This document shows, one piece after another, positions 1-8,408 of a DNA stretch of 64,000 nt. The translations under genes and the position numbers were made by a program. A model generated the notes under the pieces. It did not search any database. It saw only the letters and a program-made list of their open reading frames with translations, and was not told the DNA's origin. The stretch's first letter is position 1. Each line of letters begins with the position of its first letter. The DNA is from Actinomadura fibrosa (lineage in GTDB: Bacteria > Actinomycetota > Actinomycetes > Streptosporangiales > Streptosporangiaceae): assembly GCF_900659615.1 (NCBI RefSeq), contig NZ_CAACUY010000002.1:113071-177070 (forward strand), written 5' to 3'.

Positions 1-447
1 GAGGTTCTTGACGTACTGCTGCGTCAGGGTGGAGCCGCCCTGCGTCTGGTCGGACTCGACGTTGGACGCGAGCGCGCGGATCGTCCCCTTGAGGTCGAGC
101 GCGCCGTGCTCGTAGAACCGCGAGTCCTCGATGTCGATCATCGCGGTCCGCATGATGGGCGCGACCTGGTCGAGCCGCACGGATTCGCGGTACTTGTCGA
201 AGAACGTGGCCACGGGTTTGCCGCCGGCGTCGTACACGACCGTCTTCTCGGACGGCGGTGTCGTCTTGAGCTGGCTGTCCATGTCCTCGAAGTTGTTGGC
301 GGCGTCCCGCGCGGTCAGGCCCGCGCTGCCGACCCCGGGCAGCGCGATGAACGCGACCAGGACGCCCGCGACGACCCCGGCGCCCAGCAGGCGCATCAGC
401 GTGGAGAGCGGGCTGCCCCGTTCTTCTTTCTCATCCGGCACGGGCAC
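1..447 (-). CDS. Class A penicillin-binding protein, N-terminal part (runs off the window)
   Basis: This bifunctional peptidoglycan synthase polymerises glycan strands and crosslinks stem peptides at the outer face of the membrane. Only the first 149 codons are inside the window; the frame is open to base 1. After a short charged tail there is one membrane segment (about residues 12-35). The start of a GT51 transglycosylase domain follows, with motif EDSRFYEHGALDLKG (catalytic Glu in EDxxFxxH) and then GGSTLTQQYVKNL, the second GT51 motif. The GTG at 447 is the first start after an in-frame stop; another GTG at 441 is possible. No strong ribosome site is visible. It is divergent from wblA, as ponA2 is beside whiB4 in mycobacteria. 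The transpeptidase domain is outside the window. Confidence 0.93.
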   Translation of the reverse strand, partial: MPVPDEKEERGSPLSTLMRLLGAGVVAGVLVAFIALPGVGSAGLTARDAANNFEDMDSQLKTTPPSEKTVVYDAGGKPVATFFDKYRESVRLDQVAPIMRTAMIDIEDSRFYEHGALDLKGTIRALASNVESDQTQGGSTLTQQYVKNL

Positions 448-767
448 TAGGGTACGCGGGACGACCAGTGCATTCGGGACAGGTCCCCCGTGGCCCCCGC
501 ATCATGGTCGCGCCGCCGCGGACGTACGTCCGGTCTGTCCCCGTCGTGACAACCTGCGCCGTGTCTGGCGCGTCAACTACAGGTAACTAGTCCGTTCCGG
601 CGGTATGGCCCCGGTGGGCTATATCGAGAATGGGCCCATCGGGGACTGTTGAATCGTCCCTCGCTTCCGTAAGTTCTTCCCCACGGCTTTCGTTTGGCGG
701 CCTGACGTCCGCGCCCGTCTGGCCAAGGAGCGCAAATCGACACAGACCCTAGGGGAGTGGGGCCAAG
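448..767. promoter_or_regulatory. Divergent promoter region between the PBP gene and wblA, with a 14-bp palindrome
   Basis: These 320 bases hold no gene. A perfect palindrome, CGGACGTACGTCCG, lies at 519-532, about 70 bases upstream of the PBP start, where it could act as an operator for that gene. Nearer wblA a TTGAAT/TAAGTT pair (about 651-677) is spaced a little short for a housekeeping promoter, so it is only a suggestion. A GGGGAG stretch about ten bases before the wblA ATG can serve as its ribosome site. Confidence 0.4.
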
Positions 768-1079
768 ATGTGGATCACGGATTGGACCGCCCGCGCCGCC
801 TGCCGTAACGCGGATCCGGACGCCCTGTTCGTGCAGGGAGCGGCGCAGAACCGAGCCAAGCTCATCTGCCGCGGCTGCCCTGTGCGCACGGAGTGTCTCG
901 CCGACGCCCTCGACAACCGGATCGAGTTCGGTGTCTGGGGCGGCATGACCGAGCGGGAGCGTCGAGCCCTGCTGCGGCGCCGGCCGGATGTGCAATCGTG
1001 GCGCGAGCTGCTGGAGACCGCCAAGGAAGAGTACGAGCGGTCGGTCGACGTCGACGAGGAAGAGCTCGTCGCGAGCTGA
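768..1079 (+). CDS. wblA: WhiB-family iron-sulfur regulator, WblA/WhiB4 type
   Basis: A 103-residue Wbl protein. Four cysteines at residues 12, 34, 37 and 43 (C-x21-C-x2-C-x5-C) should bind a [4Fe-4S] cluster. They are followed by the GVWGG turn at 55-59 and a basic ERRALLRRR segment for DNA or sigma-factor contact. The AAQNRAK stretch, CPVRTECLADALDN and the acidic C-terminal tail match Streptomyces WblA and mycobacterial WhiB4 rather than WhiB1. In those genera it is a redox-sensitive regulator: in Streptomyces it promotes the switch to sporulation and damps antibiotic synthesis, and in mycobacteria it controls oxidative-stress genes. The flanking PBP and ArsA pair give the same context. 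Subfamily is assigned from motif memory. Confidence 0.93.
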   Translation: MWITDWTARAACRNADPDALFVQGAAQNRAKLICRGCPVRTECLADALDNRIEFGVWGGMTERERRALLRRRPDVQSWRELLETAKEEYERSVDVDEEELVAS

Positions 1080-1237
1080 CCCCACCCGCCAGGTGGTCGC
1101 GGGCCGGTCCGTGGGACGGCCCGTCCGGCAGAGGTCCAAGGGACCGGCATGGTCTTGAGAATGCGCGGCCGCGGGTCCGCACCGTTTCCGGGTGCGGACC
1201 TGCCGCCGCGCGTACGCGCGTGCGGCGAGTGGTCGGG

Positions 1238-2398
1238 TCAGGCGGCCGCCGTGGGCGTGCTGGCGGGGGCCGCGAGGTCCCGGCCGACGCGGCGCAGGCC
1301 GTCGAGGTCGTGGACGTCCTCCGCCTGGGCCGGTACCGCGGTGACCGGGACGTTCGGGTGCGTGGACGCGAAGCTGTCGCGGAGGCGCTCCTCGCGGGCC
1401 GCGAGCTGCATGCGGTCGGTGTGCAGGCGCAGCAGCGCGGCGGTCAGCGGGTGCTCGCCGCGCTCCTCCAGCGTCTCGGCGGCGGCCTGGCTGCGGGCGG
1501 CCGACAGCGCCTCGGACGCCGGCTCGTGGACGCGGTTGACGACGAGCCCGGCGAGCGGCATGCGCTCCTCGGCGAGGCGCTCCACGAAGTAGGACGCCTC
1601 GCGGAGCGCGTCCGGCTCGGGCGCGGCGACGACGAGGAACGCGGTGCCGGGCGTCTGGAGCAGCCTGAACGTCTTCTCGGCGCGCTCGCGGAACCCGCCG
1701 AACATCGTGTCGAACGCGGCGACGAAGGTCTGCACGTCGCGCAGCAGCTGGACGCCGAGGACCTTGTTGATGACCCCGGTGAACATCCCGAACCCGGCGC
1801 TGAGGACCTTCACGCCGAAGCGGCCGCCGGTCTTGGCGGGCGCGGCGAGGATCTTCATGAAGCGGCCGTCGAGGAAGCGGCCCATCCGCTCGGGGGCGTC
1901 GAGGAAGTCGAGGGCGTTCCGGGACGGCGGGGTGTCGACGATGATCAGGTCCCAGGCGCCGGAGCGGTGCAGCTGGCCGAGCTTCTCCATCGCCATGTAC
2001 TCCTGCGTGCCCGACAGGCTGGAGGACAGCGACTGGTAGAAGGGGTTGGCGAGGATCTGCTTGGCCCGGTCGGGGTCGGCGTGCGCCTCGACGATCTCGT
2101 CGAAGGTCCGCTTCATGTCGAGCATCATGGCGTGCAGCTCGCCGTCGCCGTCGACCTCGATCCGGCGGGGGTTGTTGTCGAGCTCCGACAGGCCCATCGA
2201 CTGCGCGAGCCGGCGGGCGGGGTCCACGGTGAGGACGACGACGTCGCGGCCGCGCTCGGCGGCGCGGACGCCGAGCGCGGCGGCCGTGGTGGTCTTGCCG
2301 ACGCCGCCGGACCCGCAACACACGATGATCTTGGTGCGGGGGTCGTCGAGGAGGCCGTCCACGTCGAGGGCGGGCGGGGTCTTGCCGGTCGGGCTCAT
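1238..2398 (-). CDS. ArsA/GET3-family ATPase, second of a tandem pair
   Basis: A 386-residue anion-transporting-ATPase family protein. The deviant P-loop CGSGGVGKTTTAAALG sits at about residues 32-47. It is followed by LTVDPARRLAQSMG (A-loop region) and IIVDTPPSRNALDFLDAP, the switch/Walker B type segment ending in DTPPS. In actinobacteria two such ATPases always sit beside whiB4/wblA (Rv3679-Rv3680 in M. tuberculosis), where they are thought to form a hetero-complex and not an arsenite pump. No arsB or metalloid cysteine pattern is visible here. It lies 82 bases downstream of its partner on the same strand and is probably co-transcribed. The substrate is unknown. Confidence 0.88.
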   Translation of the reverse strand: MSPTGKTPPALDVDGLLDDPRTKIIVCCGSGGVGKTTTAAALGVRAAERGRDVVVLTVDPARRLAQSMGLSELDNNPRRIEVDGDGELHAMMLDMKRTFDEIVEAHADPDRAKQILANPFYQSLSSSLSGTQEYMAMEKLGQLHRSGAWDLIIVDTPPSRNALDFLDAPERMGRFLDGRFMKILAAPAKTGGRFGVKVLSAGFGMFTGVINKVLGVQLLRDVQTFVAAFDTMFGGFRERAEKTFRLLQTPGTAFLVVAAPEPDALREASYFVERLAEERMPLAGLVVNRVHEPASEALSAARSQAAAETLEERGEHPLTAALLRLHTDRMQLAAREERLRDSFASTHPNVPVTAVPAQAEDVHDLDGLRRVGRDLAAPASTPTAAA

Positions 2399-2426
2399 CG
2401 GGTCGTCTCCCCCGTTCGGAACGCGT

Positions 2427-2487
2427 GGGCGGACGCGCGGACGGTCATGCGGGCGGACGCGCGGGCGGACGCGCGGGCGGTCATGCG
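2427..2487. repeat. Short GGACGCGCGGGC tandem repeat between the two ArsA genes
   Basis: The gap between the paired ATPase genes, including the last codons of the upstream one, consists of repeats of GGACGCGCGG(G/A)C interleaved twice with GGTCATGCGG. About four unit copies are visible. No function can be assigned. It could have arisen by slippage, and it makes the exact intergenic length likely to vary between strains. Confidence 0.6.
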
Positions 2488-3497
2488 GCGCCCTGGGCGC
2501 GGAGGGCGGCGGCGAGGGTGTAGAGGCCGGCGAGGTCCATGCCGTCCGAGAGCAGGGGCAGCGTGTAGCGGGGCCGGTCGATCGACTCCAGGCGCTCCTT
2601 CTCGCGGCGCTGCAAGGCGGTGCGCTGGGCGTGCTCGGCGGCCTCGGCGGCGAGCACCGCGGCGATCGGCTCGGCGTCGTGCTCCAGCCCGGCGGCCTTG
2701 ACGCCGCGCAGGATCTCGTCGGCGTCCAGCGTGCCGGCGGCGGCCGCGGCGAGGTCGTCCTCGGCGAGGACGGGCGGGTGCTCCATGTTGACGATGACGC
2801 CGCCGACGGGCAGGCCGGCCGCGGTGAGGTCGGCGATGCCGTCCATCGTCTCCTGGACGGGCATCTCCTCCAGCAGGGTCACGAAGTGCACCGCGGTCTC
2901 GGGGCTGCGGACGACCTTCATCACGGTGTCGGCGTGGTTGCGGATCGGCCCGACCTTCGCGAGCCCGGACACCTCGTCGTTGACGTTGAGGAACTTGGTG
3001 ATGCGGCCGGTGGGCGGGGCGTCCATGACGACGGCGTCGTAGATGAACGTGCCGTCCTTCTTCTTCCGCCGGACGGACTCGCTGGTCTTGCCGGTGAGGA
3101 TCACGTCGCGGAGGCCGGGGGCGATGGTGGTGACGAAGTCGACGATGCCGAGCTTGGTCATCGCCTTGCCGGCCCGCTTCAGGTTGTAGAAGATCTCGAG
3201 GTACTCGATGAGCGCCTCTTCGGTGTCGATGGCGAGCGCGTGGACGTCGCCGCCGTCCGGGGCGACGGCGACCCGGCGCTCCTCGTAGGGGAGCGGGGGG
3301 CAGTCGAAGAGCTGGGCGATGCCCTGCCGTCCCTCGACCTCGACGAGCAGGACCTTGCGGCCGCCGGCGGCCAGCGCCAGGGCGAGCGCCGCCGCGACGG
3401 TGGTCTTGCCGGTGCCGCCCTTGCCGGTCACCACGTGCAGCCGTACGCCGTCCCAGTCCGTGTCTCTCGCGCTCACCCGATCCAACATATCGTTCAC
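2481..3497 (-). CDS. ArsA/GET3-family ATPase, first of a tandem pair
   Basis: A 338-residue ATPase with a canonical P-loop TGKGGTGKTTVAAALA near residue 24, the KVLLVEVEGRQG segment, and VVMDAPPTGRITKFL as the Walker B/switch region. It differs from its neighbour in keeping the fuller KGGTGKT form, so the two are paralogues and not duplicates. It is first in the two-gene operon, starting at an ATG about 230 bases from the divergent slipin. In the mycobacterial locus the equivalent pair is conserved with whiB4. A role in protein targeting or a membrane-linked redox response is plausible, but the sequence does not show it. Confidence 0.88.
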   Translation of the reverse strand: MNDMLDRVSARDTDWDGVRLHVVTGKGGTGKTTVAAALALALAAGGRKVLLVEVEGRQGIAQLFDCPPLPYEERRVAVAPDGGDVHALAIDTEEALIEYLEIFYNLKRAGKAMTKLGIVDFVTTIAPGLRDVILTGKTSESVRRKKKDGTFIYDAVVMDAPPTGRITKFLNVNDEVSGLAKVGPIRNHADTVMKVVRSPETAVHFVTLLEEMPVQETMDGIADLTAAGLPVGGVIVNMEHPPVLAEDDLAAAAAGTLDADEILRGVKAAGLEHDAEPIAAVLAAEAAEHAQRTALQRREKERLESIDRPRYTLPLLSDGMDLAGLYTLAAALRAQGAA

Positions 3498-3729
3498 TCG
3501 GCAAACACTTCAGAGGGCGCCCTCTCCTGATGCAAGTGATCCCTGACACGGTGCCGTCCGCGCCGGGAAGATCGCTCGCAGGGCCGTTGTCTCGGGCGTG
3601 CCCGCGCGGTTAGCTGGAAAACGTGAAACCGGTCTCGGGCCGGTGGCGCAGAACCTCGGGGGTTCGCTGAGGGACGAGGGGAACCGCTCCGGCGTCGCTC
3701 AGGCAAGGCACGCGAGAAAGGTGCCCGTG

Positions 3730-4797
3730 ATGGTAGCGGTAGCCATAGTCCTCATCCTCATCGTCGTGGTCGGCGGCCTGATCGGCCTGGCGTCGTCGCT
3801 GCGGGTGGTCCAGCAGTTCGAGCACGGCATCGTGTTCCGGTTCGGGCAGGTCCAGCGGGACGGCCAGCTGCGTCCCGGGGCCGTCCGGCGGCCGGGCCTG
3901 ACGGTGATCCTGCCGATCGTCGAACGCATGCAGAAGGTGAACCAGCAGACGGTGACGATGGGGGTGCCCGCGCAGGAGGGCATCACCCAGGACAACGTGA
4001 GCGTCCGGGTCGACGCCGTCGTGTACTTCCGGGTGGTCGATCCGGTCAAGGCGATCGTGAACGTCCAGAACTACGGGTACGCGGTCTCGCAGGTGGCGCA
4101 GACGTCGCTGCGGTCGGTGATCGGCCAGGCCGACATGCAGGAGCTGCTCGGCGAGCGCGAGAAGATCAACGCCCGGCTGCGCACGATCATCGACGAGATC
4201 ACCCAGGACCCGTGGGGCCTGCTGATCGAGCGGGTCGAGATCAAGGACGTGTCGCTGCCGGAGGGCATGAAGCGCTCGATGGCGCGGCAGGCCGAGGCGG
4301 AGCGGGAGCGCCGCGCCCGGATCATCACCGCGGACGGCGAGTTCCAGGCGTCCAAGCGGCTGGCCGCGGCCGCGGAGATCATGTCGCAGGATCCGGCGGC
4401 GCTCCAGCTGCGGCTGCTCCAGACGGTCGTCGAGGTGTCGGCGGAGAAGAACAGCACGCTGGTCATGCCGCTGCCCGTCGAGATCCTGCGGTTCTTCGAC
4501 CGCGCGGCCGGCGGTGGCTCGCAGCAGGGTGGTGAAGGCGGGGAGGGCGACAAGCCCGGCCTCGCCGAGCGGCTCGCGCGGGCCGAGGAGGACCTCGCGA
4601 AGGCGGCGGAGAACACGACGACGCTCAAGCCCGGCGAGGAGGTGCCGCCGGTCATCGGGCTGGACGAGCCGAAGCACCACCACGACCTGGGCGCCGCCAC
4701 TCCGACACCGGAGGTGGCCCGTCCGGCGGACGGCGAGCCGCGCGGCATCGCGGGCGGTCAGGCGCCCACCGCCGGGGACCCGCCCGCCAAGAGCTGA
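3730..4797 (+). CDS. Slipin / SPFH (band 7) membrane protein
   Basis: A 355-residue SPFH protein. One N-terminal membrane segment (residues 2-22) precedes the band-7 domain (about 28-210), which contains FEHGIVFRFGQ, VDAVVYFRVVDP, LGEREKIN and WGLLIERVEIKDVSLP, all typical of slipins. A charged, probably coiled-coil stretch and a low-complexity Gly/Pro/Lys tail (about 265-355) follow. ATG at 3730 is preferred because GAAAGG stands eight bases before it; an open frame runs further upstream to 3598. Slipins form oligomeric scaffolds in membrane microdomains. No NfeD partner is adjacent. It converges on the MFS gene across a strong hairpin. Confidence 0.88.
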   Translation: MVAVAIVLILIVVVGGLIGLASSLRVVQQFEHGIVFRFGQVQRDGQLRPGAVRRPGLTVILPIVERMQKVNQQTVTMGVPAQEGITQDNVSVRVDAVVYFRVVDPVKAIVNVQNYGYAVSQVAQTSLRSVIGQADMQELLGEREKINARLRTIIDEITQDPWGLLIERVEIKDVSLPEGMKRSMARQAEAERERRARIITADGEFQASKRLAAAAEIMSQDPAALQLRLLQTVVEVSAEKNSTLVMPLPVEILRFFDRAAGGGSQQGGEGGEGDKPGLAERLARAEEDLAKAAENTTTLKPGEEVPPVIGLDEPKHHHDLGAATPTPEVARPADGEPRGIAGGQAPTAGDPPAKS

Positions 4798-4823
4798 GCC
4801 CCGACCTCGACCTCGGCCTCGGC

Positions 4824-4862
4824 CGAAGGGCCGCCTCCCCGATCGCGGGAGGCGGCCCTTCG
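4824..4862. terminator. Strong bidirectional hairpin between convergent genes
   Basis: A perfect 16-bp inverted repeat, CGAAGGGCCGCCTCCC with its complement, closes a 7-base loop. It lies between the end of the slipin gene and the end of the reverse-strand MFS gene, so it can stop transcription from both sides. There is no long T-tract, as is usual in high-GC actinomycetes. Confidence 0.8.
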
Positions 4863-4892
4863 CCGGTCTGACCTGCTGCTTCGCGTGCTCGC

Positions 4893-6128
4893 TCAGGTCA
4901 CCGCGACCGGTTCCGGCTGCTCGGGTTCCCGGGGGACGGCGGGCATGGTCAGCCTCCGCACGCCGGGGACCGCCGCCGTTCCCGCGCAGCTCGCGCCCAC
5001 CAGGACGGCCGCGGCCATCAGCGGCGTGGACGGTCCCCAGACGGACGCGGCCCACGGCGCCAACGCGTAGCCGAGCGGCGCCGCGGCGAGCGACAGCAGC
5101 CAGTCGTAGGACGTGACGCGTGCGAGCGCTCGCGGTGGCACGCTCATCTGCACGACCGTCTCCCAGAGCGGGTTCAGCAGGCCGAGCCCGGTGAGGGCGA
5201 GCCCGTAGGAGGCGATGACCACGGGCGCGGGCGCGGTGACGGCCAGCAGCGCGAGGGGCAGCGCCAGCAGCGCCAGTCCCAGGTTCGCGACGAGGACGGG
5301 GCGGCGGGGCCGGACGCGGGCCGCCAGCAGCGCGCCGGCGACCAGGCCGACCGCGCCGACCTGGACCGTCGCGACCCACGTCCCCTCGCCGCCGAGCCGC
5401 CGGACCGCGAGCGCGGGCCCGAGGGTCAGCAGGACGGCCGACGCGCCGTTCCAGACCGAGTGCGCGATGAGGCTCGTCCAGTACCAGTCCCGGGACCGGA
5501 CCTCGGACCAGCCCTCCGCCAGGTCCGCGCGGAGCGAGCGCCGCGGGATCGGGACGTGCCGGACGCGGGCCGCCGCGAGGAGGGCGGCGCTGGCGGCGAA
5601 CGAGGCGGCGTCGAGGACGAACGTCCAGCCGGGGCCGACGGTCAGCACGAACGTCCCGGCGAGCGCGGGACCGGCGAGCCTGGTGACGCCGTTGGCGGTC
5701 CCGATCAGGGAGTTCGCCCGGTGCAGCCCGTCCGCGCCGACGGTGCCCGTGATCATCGGCGCGATGGTGGGCGTCTGGAACGCCGAGGCCGTCCCGCCGA
5801 CGGCCTGCGCGACGGCGAGGTGCCAGAGCGCCGGATGCCCGCCGAGCAGCTCGATCCCGGCGAAGAGCTGGGCGACGCAGCCGACGAGGTCGGTGGTGAG
5901 CGCGACGCCGCGGGCGTTGAAGCGATCGGCGACGACGCCGCCGATCGGCAGCAGGAGCAGCCGCGGCACCATCGCGCAGGCGAGCACGAGGGCGAGCGCG
6001 GACGTGGAGCCGGTCGCGCGGAGCACGGCGAGGGCCAGCGCGGCGGGCACCGCGGCGTCACCGGTCAGCGACAGGACACGGGCGGTGTACAGCAGCCGGA
6101 AGTCGCGGCCGCGCAGCGGAGAGGGCAT
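4893..6128 (-). CDS. Major facilitator superfamily transporter (probable drug exporter)
   Basis: A 411-residue integral membrane protein with about 12 hydrophobic segments. It opens with MPSPLRGRDFRLLYTARVLSL, the RDFRLL(W)..R start typical of the MdfA/EntS-like actinobacterial MFS group. Loop 2-3 holds GGVVADRFNARGV, the GxxxDRxxxR motif A. The N- and C-halves are both complete. It is divergent from a MarR regulator, and an inverted-repeat operator lies 10 bases before its ATG, which suggests MarR-controlled efflux of a small hydrophobic compound. The substrate cannot be read from the sequence. Confidence 0.85.
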   Translation of the reverse strand: MPSPLRGRDFRLLYTARVLSLTGDAAVPAALALAVLRATGSTSALALVLACAMVPRLLLLPIGGVVADRFNARGVALTTDLVGCVAQLFAGIELLGGHPALWHLAVAQAVGGTASAFQTPTIAPMITGTVGADGLHRANSLIGTANGVTRLAGPALAGTFVLTVGPGWTFVLDAASFAASAALLAAARVRHVPIPRRSLRADLAEGWSEVRSRDWYWTSLIAHSVWNGASAVLLTLGPALAVRRLGGEGTWVATVQVGAVGLVAGALLAARVRPRRPVLVANLGLALLALPLALLAVTAPAPVVIASYGLALTGLGLLNPLWETVVQMSVPPRALARVTSYDWLLSLAAAPLGYALAPWAASVWGPSTPLMAAAVLVGASCAGTAAVPGVRRLTMPAVPREPEQPEPVAVT

Positions 6129-6137
6129 GGCGGGGAC

Positions 6138-6176
6138 AATAGTTCGCCACCGAACTATTCGTCAACGAAATATTCG
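6138..6176. promoter_or_regulatory. Probable MarR operator: perfect 9-bp inverted repeat plus a second imperfect one
   Basis: AATAGTTCG-CCAC-CGAACTATT is a perfect inverted repeat at 6138-6159. Its right half runs into a second, weaker copy, TATTCG-TCAA-CGAAATA (6156-6172). The site is an AT-rich island in very GC-rich DNA, immediately upstream of the MFS start and within 50-85 bases of the MarR start. This is where an autorepressing MarR dimer would be expected to block both promoters. That MarR binds it is inference. Confidence 0.72.
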
Positions 6177-6221
6177 ACGGCGATGCTCTCCGGAGCCGAG
6201 CGGGGCCCGTACCATCCGTTC

Positions 6222-6764
6222 ATGGGCCTCAGCCAGCAACCGCGCCACCGGACGGCCGCTCCCGGCGAGGGCGGGCCGGAGCGCGACCGGACCGACGACC
6301 ACCTCGCGCGCTGGACGCCGATCGTGCCCGACCTCGATCCCGACATCGAGGGCGCCGTCACCCGCATGATCTACTTCGTCGAGCGACTGAAGCAGGTCAA
6401 GGAGCGGTCGCTGGCGGAGTTCGGGCTGCACCGGCACGAGTACGAGACGCTGCACGCGCTGGGCGGGCGGCACGGCCGCGCCGCGCCGTCCGAGCTCGCC
6501 GCCGACCTCGGCATGCCGCCGAACTCGGTCACCGGGCGGCTGGACGCCCTCGAACGGCGCGGGTTCGTCCGCCGCAGCCCGTCCGCGACCGACCGGCGGC
6601 GCGTCGTCGTCGAGCTGACCGAGGAGGGGCGGGCGGCGTGGCTCGGCGCCATGGGCGGCGTCGGCAAGGAGGAGCACCGCGCGCTCGGCGCCCTGACCCC
6701 GGACGAGCGCCACACCCTCTCCGAGCTGCTGCGCCGCGTCATGCTCCGCGCCGAGCAAGACTGA
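6222..6764 (+). CDS. MarR-family transcriptional regulator
   Basis: A 180-residue winged-helix repressor. A 45-residue charged N-terminal extension precedes the MarR fold: a dimerisation helix around MIYFVERLKQVKERSLAEFGL, then helix-turn-helix ELAADLGMPPNSVTGRLDALERRGFV, then wing RSPSATDRRRVVVELTEEG, which carries the characteristic DRR motif. The chosen ATG at 6222 gives this extension; ATG 6366 would give a shorter protein that starts at the first helix. It is divergent from the MFS exporter with the inverted-repeat operator between, so it probably represses both and is released by the exported ligand. Confidence 0.86.
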   Translation: MGLSQQPRHRTAAPGEGGPERDRTDDHLARWTPIVPDLDPDIEGAVTRMIYFVERLKQVKERSLAEFGLHRHEYETLHALGGRHGRAAPSELAADLGMPPNSVTGRLDALERRGFVRRSPSATDRRRVVVELTEEGRAAWLGAMGGVGKEEHRALGALTPDERHTLSELLRRVMLRAEQD

Positions 6765-6826
6765 CGAGCGGCCAGAGGCCGCACCGCTCAGGGGCAGCGG
6801 CTTCGCCGGTCATGGCGCCCGCCCAA

Positions 6827-7795
6827 TCAGGGGATCAGGACGAGGCGGCCGCGTAGACCGCCCTTCTCCAGACGCCTATGGGCCTCGACCGCCTGCTCCA
6901 GGGGGAGGGTGGCGGCGACGCGCGGGGTGAGGTGCCCGGCGTCGGCGAGGACGGCGAGGTGTCCGAGCTGCGCGGCGTCCGCGGATATCCACACGTTGTG
7001 GACGCGGATCCCGCGCAGCGGCGTGGGCACGGCGGGCCCGCCGCTGACGGCCACGAACCCGCCGCCGTTCCGGACGGCGTCGAGGGCCGTGATCGAGAGC
7101 AGCGCCGTGTCCACGGCGCTGTCCACTCCGCCCGGGACGAGTGCGCGGACGGCGTCGCCGAGGTGCGCGCCCCGCGGGACGAACAGCTCCGCGCCGAACC
7201 CGCGGACCAGGTCCTCGTCCGCGGCGGACGCGGACGCGACGACGCGCAGCCCGCGGTGCGCCGCGAGCTCGACCGCGTAGCCGCCGACCGCGCCCGCCGC
7301 GCCGGTGACCAGCACGGACGCCCCGGCGGGCAGGTCGAGCAGGTCGAGGGCCTGAAAGGCGGTCAGCCCGTTCAGCGGCAGCGTCGCGGCGTGCGCGGCG
7401 TCCAGGGAGCGCGGTGCGCGGGCGACGGCGTCCTCGTCCAGGACGAGGGCGTCGGCGTAGGCGCCGAGCGGCACGTCCAGGCGGTCTCTCAGCCCGATGA
7501 CCTCGTCGCCGGAGACGAGCCGGGTGGTTCCGGGGCCCACCGCGTCCACGGTGCCGGCGACGTCCCAGCCGATCCCGATGGTCTCCCGTCCGGCCGGTCC
7601 GCCGTCGCCGGGGCCGAAGGCGGGCATGAGTCCGGCGGCGGCCAGCGCGCCCGACCGGGTCACGGCGTCGACCGGGTTGACCGCGGCGGCGGCCACCCGG
7701 ATCCGCACCTGCCGGGGGCCGGGGACGGGCTCGTCCACTTCGACGGTCTCCAGGGCTTCGGGCTCGCCGGGAGCCCTGACGATGATCGCGCGCAT
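6827..7795 (-). CDS. Zinc-independent quinone oxidoreductase-like alcohol dehydrogenase (MDR superfamily)
   Basis: A 322-residue medium-chain dehydrogenase/reductase. The GroES-like N-terminal domain (VRIRVAAAAVNPVDAVTRSG) is followed by a Rossmann fold with SVLVTGAAGAVGGYAVELAAHRGLRV around residues 150-175 for NADPH. The cysteine and histidine ligands of zinc-dependent alcohol dehydrogenases are not evident, so it belongs with quinone or enone reductases. It reads away from an HxlR regulator gene, and such pairs usually answer electrophile or quinone stress. The ATG at 7795 is the natural start. Confidence 0.84.
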   Translation of the reverse strand: MRAIIVRAPGEPEALETVEVDEPVPGPRQVRIRVAAAAVNPVDAVTRSGALAAAGLMPAFGPGDGGPAGRETIGIGWDVAGTVDAVGPGTTRLVSGDEVIGLRDRLDVPLGAYADALVLDEDAVARAPRSLDAAHAATLPLNGLTAFQALDLLDLPAGASVLVTGAAGAVGGYAVELAAHRGLRVVASASAADEDLVRGFGAELFVPRGAHLGDAVRALVPGGVDSAVDTALLSITALDAVRNGGGFVAVSGGPAVPTPLRGIRVHNVWISADAAQLGHLAVLADAGHLTPRVAATLPLEQAVEAHRRLEKGGLRGRLVLIP

Positions 7796-7921
7796 GCCGC
7801 CGCTCCTCGCTCGACGTGGGGATTCGCGTGTTGATCACGCACGTCCACCATCGCCGGAACAGCGCGGCACCGGAAGGAGTTACCTGCGAGTGCGTTCGGT
7901 ACCCGGAGGTGAGACCGCCCC

Positions 7922-8323
7922 ATGACCACGATGAGCGCGGCGCGGCGGCGCGAGGTGGCGAAGGCCGCGTTCGACGCCTACATGGACGACTGCCCGACCG
8001 GCCGGCTGCGGGCCATCATCGCCAACAAGTGGAGTTCGATGGTCCTGTTCCGCTTGGCGGACGGGACGCGCAGGTACGCCGAGCTCGCCCGCGACCTGCC
8101 TGGCGTCAGCGCCAAGATGCTCACTCAGACGCTCCGGTCGCTGGAGCGGGACGGCTTCGTGACCCGCAGCGTGACCCCGTCCGTTCCGGTGCAGGTGGAG
8201 TACACGCTGACCGTGCTGGGCGAGCGCCTCATCCCGCTGCTCGACGCGATGCGGCACTGGGCCGAGGCGAACATGGACGAGGTCCTCGCGGCGCGCGCGC
8301 ACTACGACGAGACCTCTTCCTGA
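7922..8323 (+). CDS. HxlR-family winged-helix regulator
   Basis: A 133-residue HxlR-type regulator. CPTGRLRAIIANKWSSMVLFRLADGTRRYAELARDLPGVSAKMLTQTLRSLERDGFV is the signature winged helix: the Cys before the domain, W in NKW, and the recognition helix around SAKMLTQTLR. Cys24 (of MDDCPTG) is placed like the redox-sensing cysteine of HypR/QorR/YodB relatives. GGAGGTGA about nine bases before the ATG supports the start. It is divergent from the quinone-oxidoreductase gene and probably controls it. A loosely symmetrical stretch around 7879-7902 (GTTACC...GGTAC) may be the operator, but it is weak. Confidence 0.85.
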   Translation: MTTMSAARRREVAKAAFDAYMDDCPTGRLRAIIANKWSSMVLFRLADGTRRYAELARDLPGVSAKMLTQTLRSLERDGFVTRSVTPSVPVQVEYTLTVLGERLIPLLDAMRHWAEANMDEVLAARAHYDETSS

Positions 8324-8408
8324 GGGGCGTCGTAGAACCGCCCGGATAGGCCCTCCGGACGGTGGGTTCGGGCGGGTGCGGCACGGTGCGATCGCTAGGG
8401 TTGCCCCC

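Noticed and set aside
1238..3497. Arsenical resistance operon
   Set aside because: The ArsA pair lacks arsB, arsC, arsD and arsR neighbours and matches the whiB4-linked ATPase pair instead.
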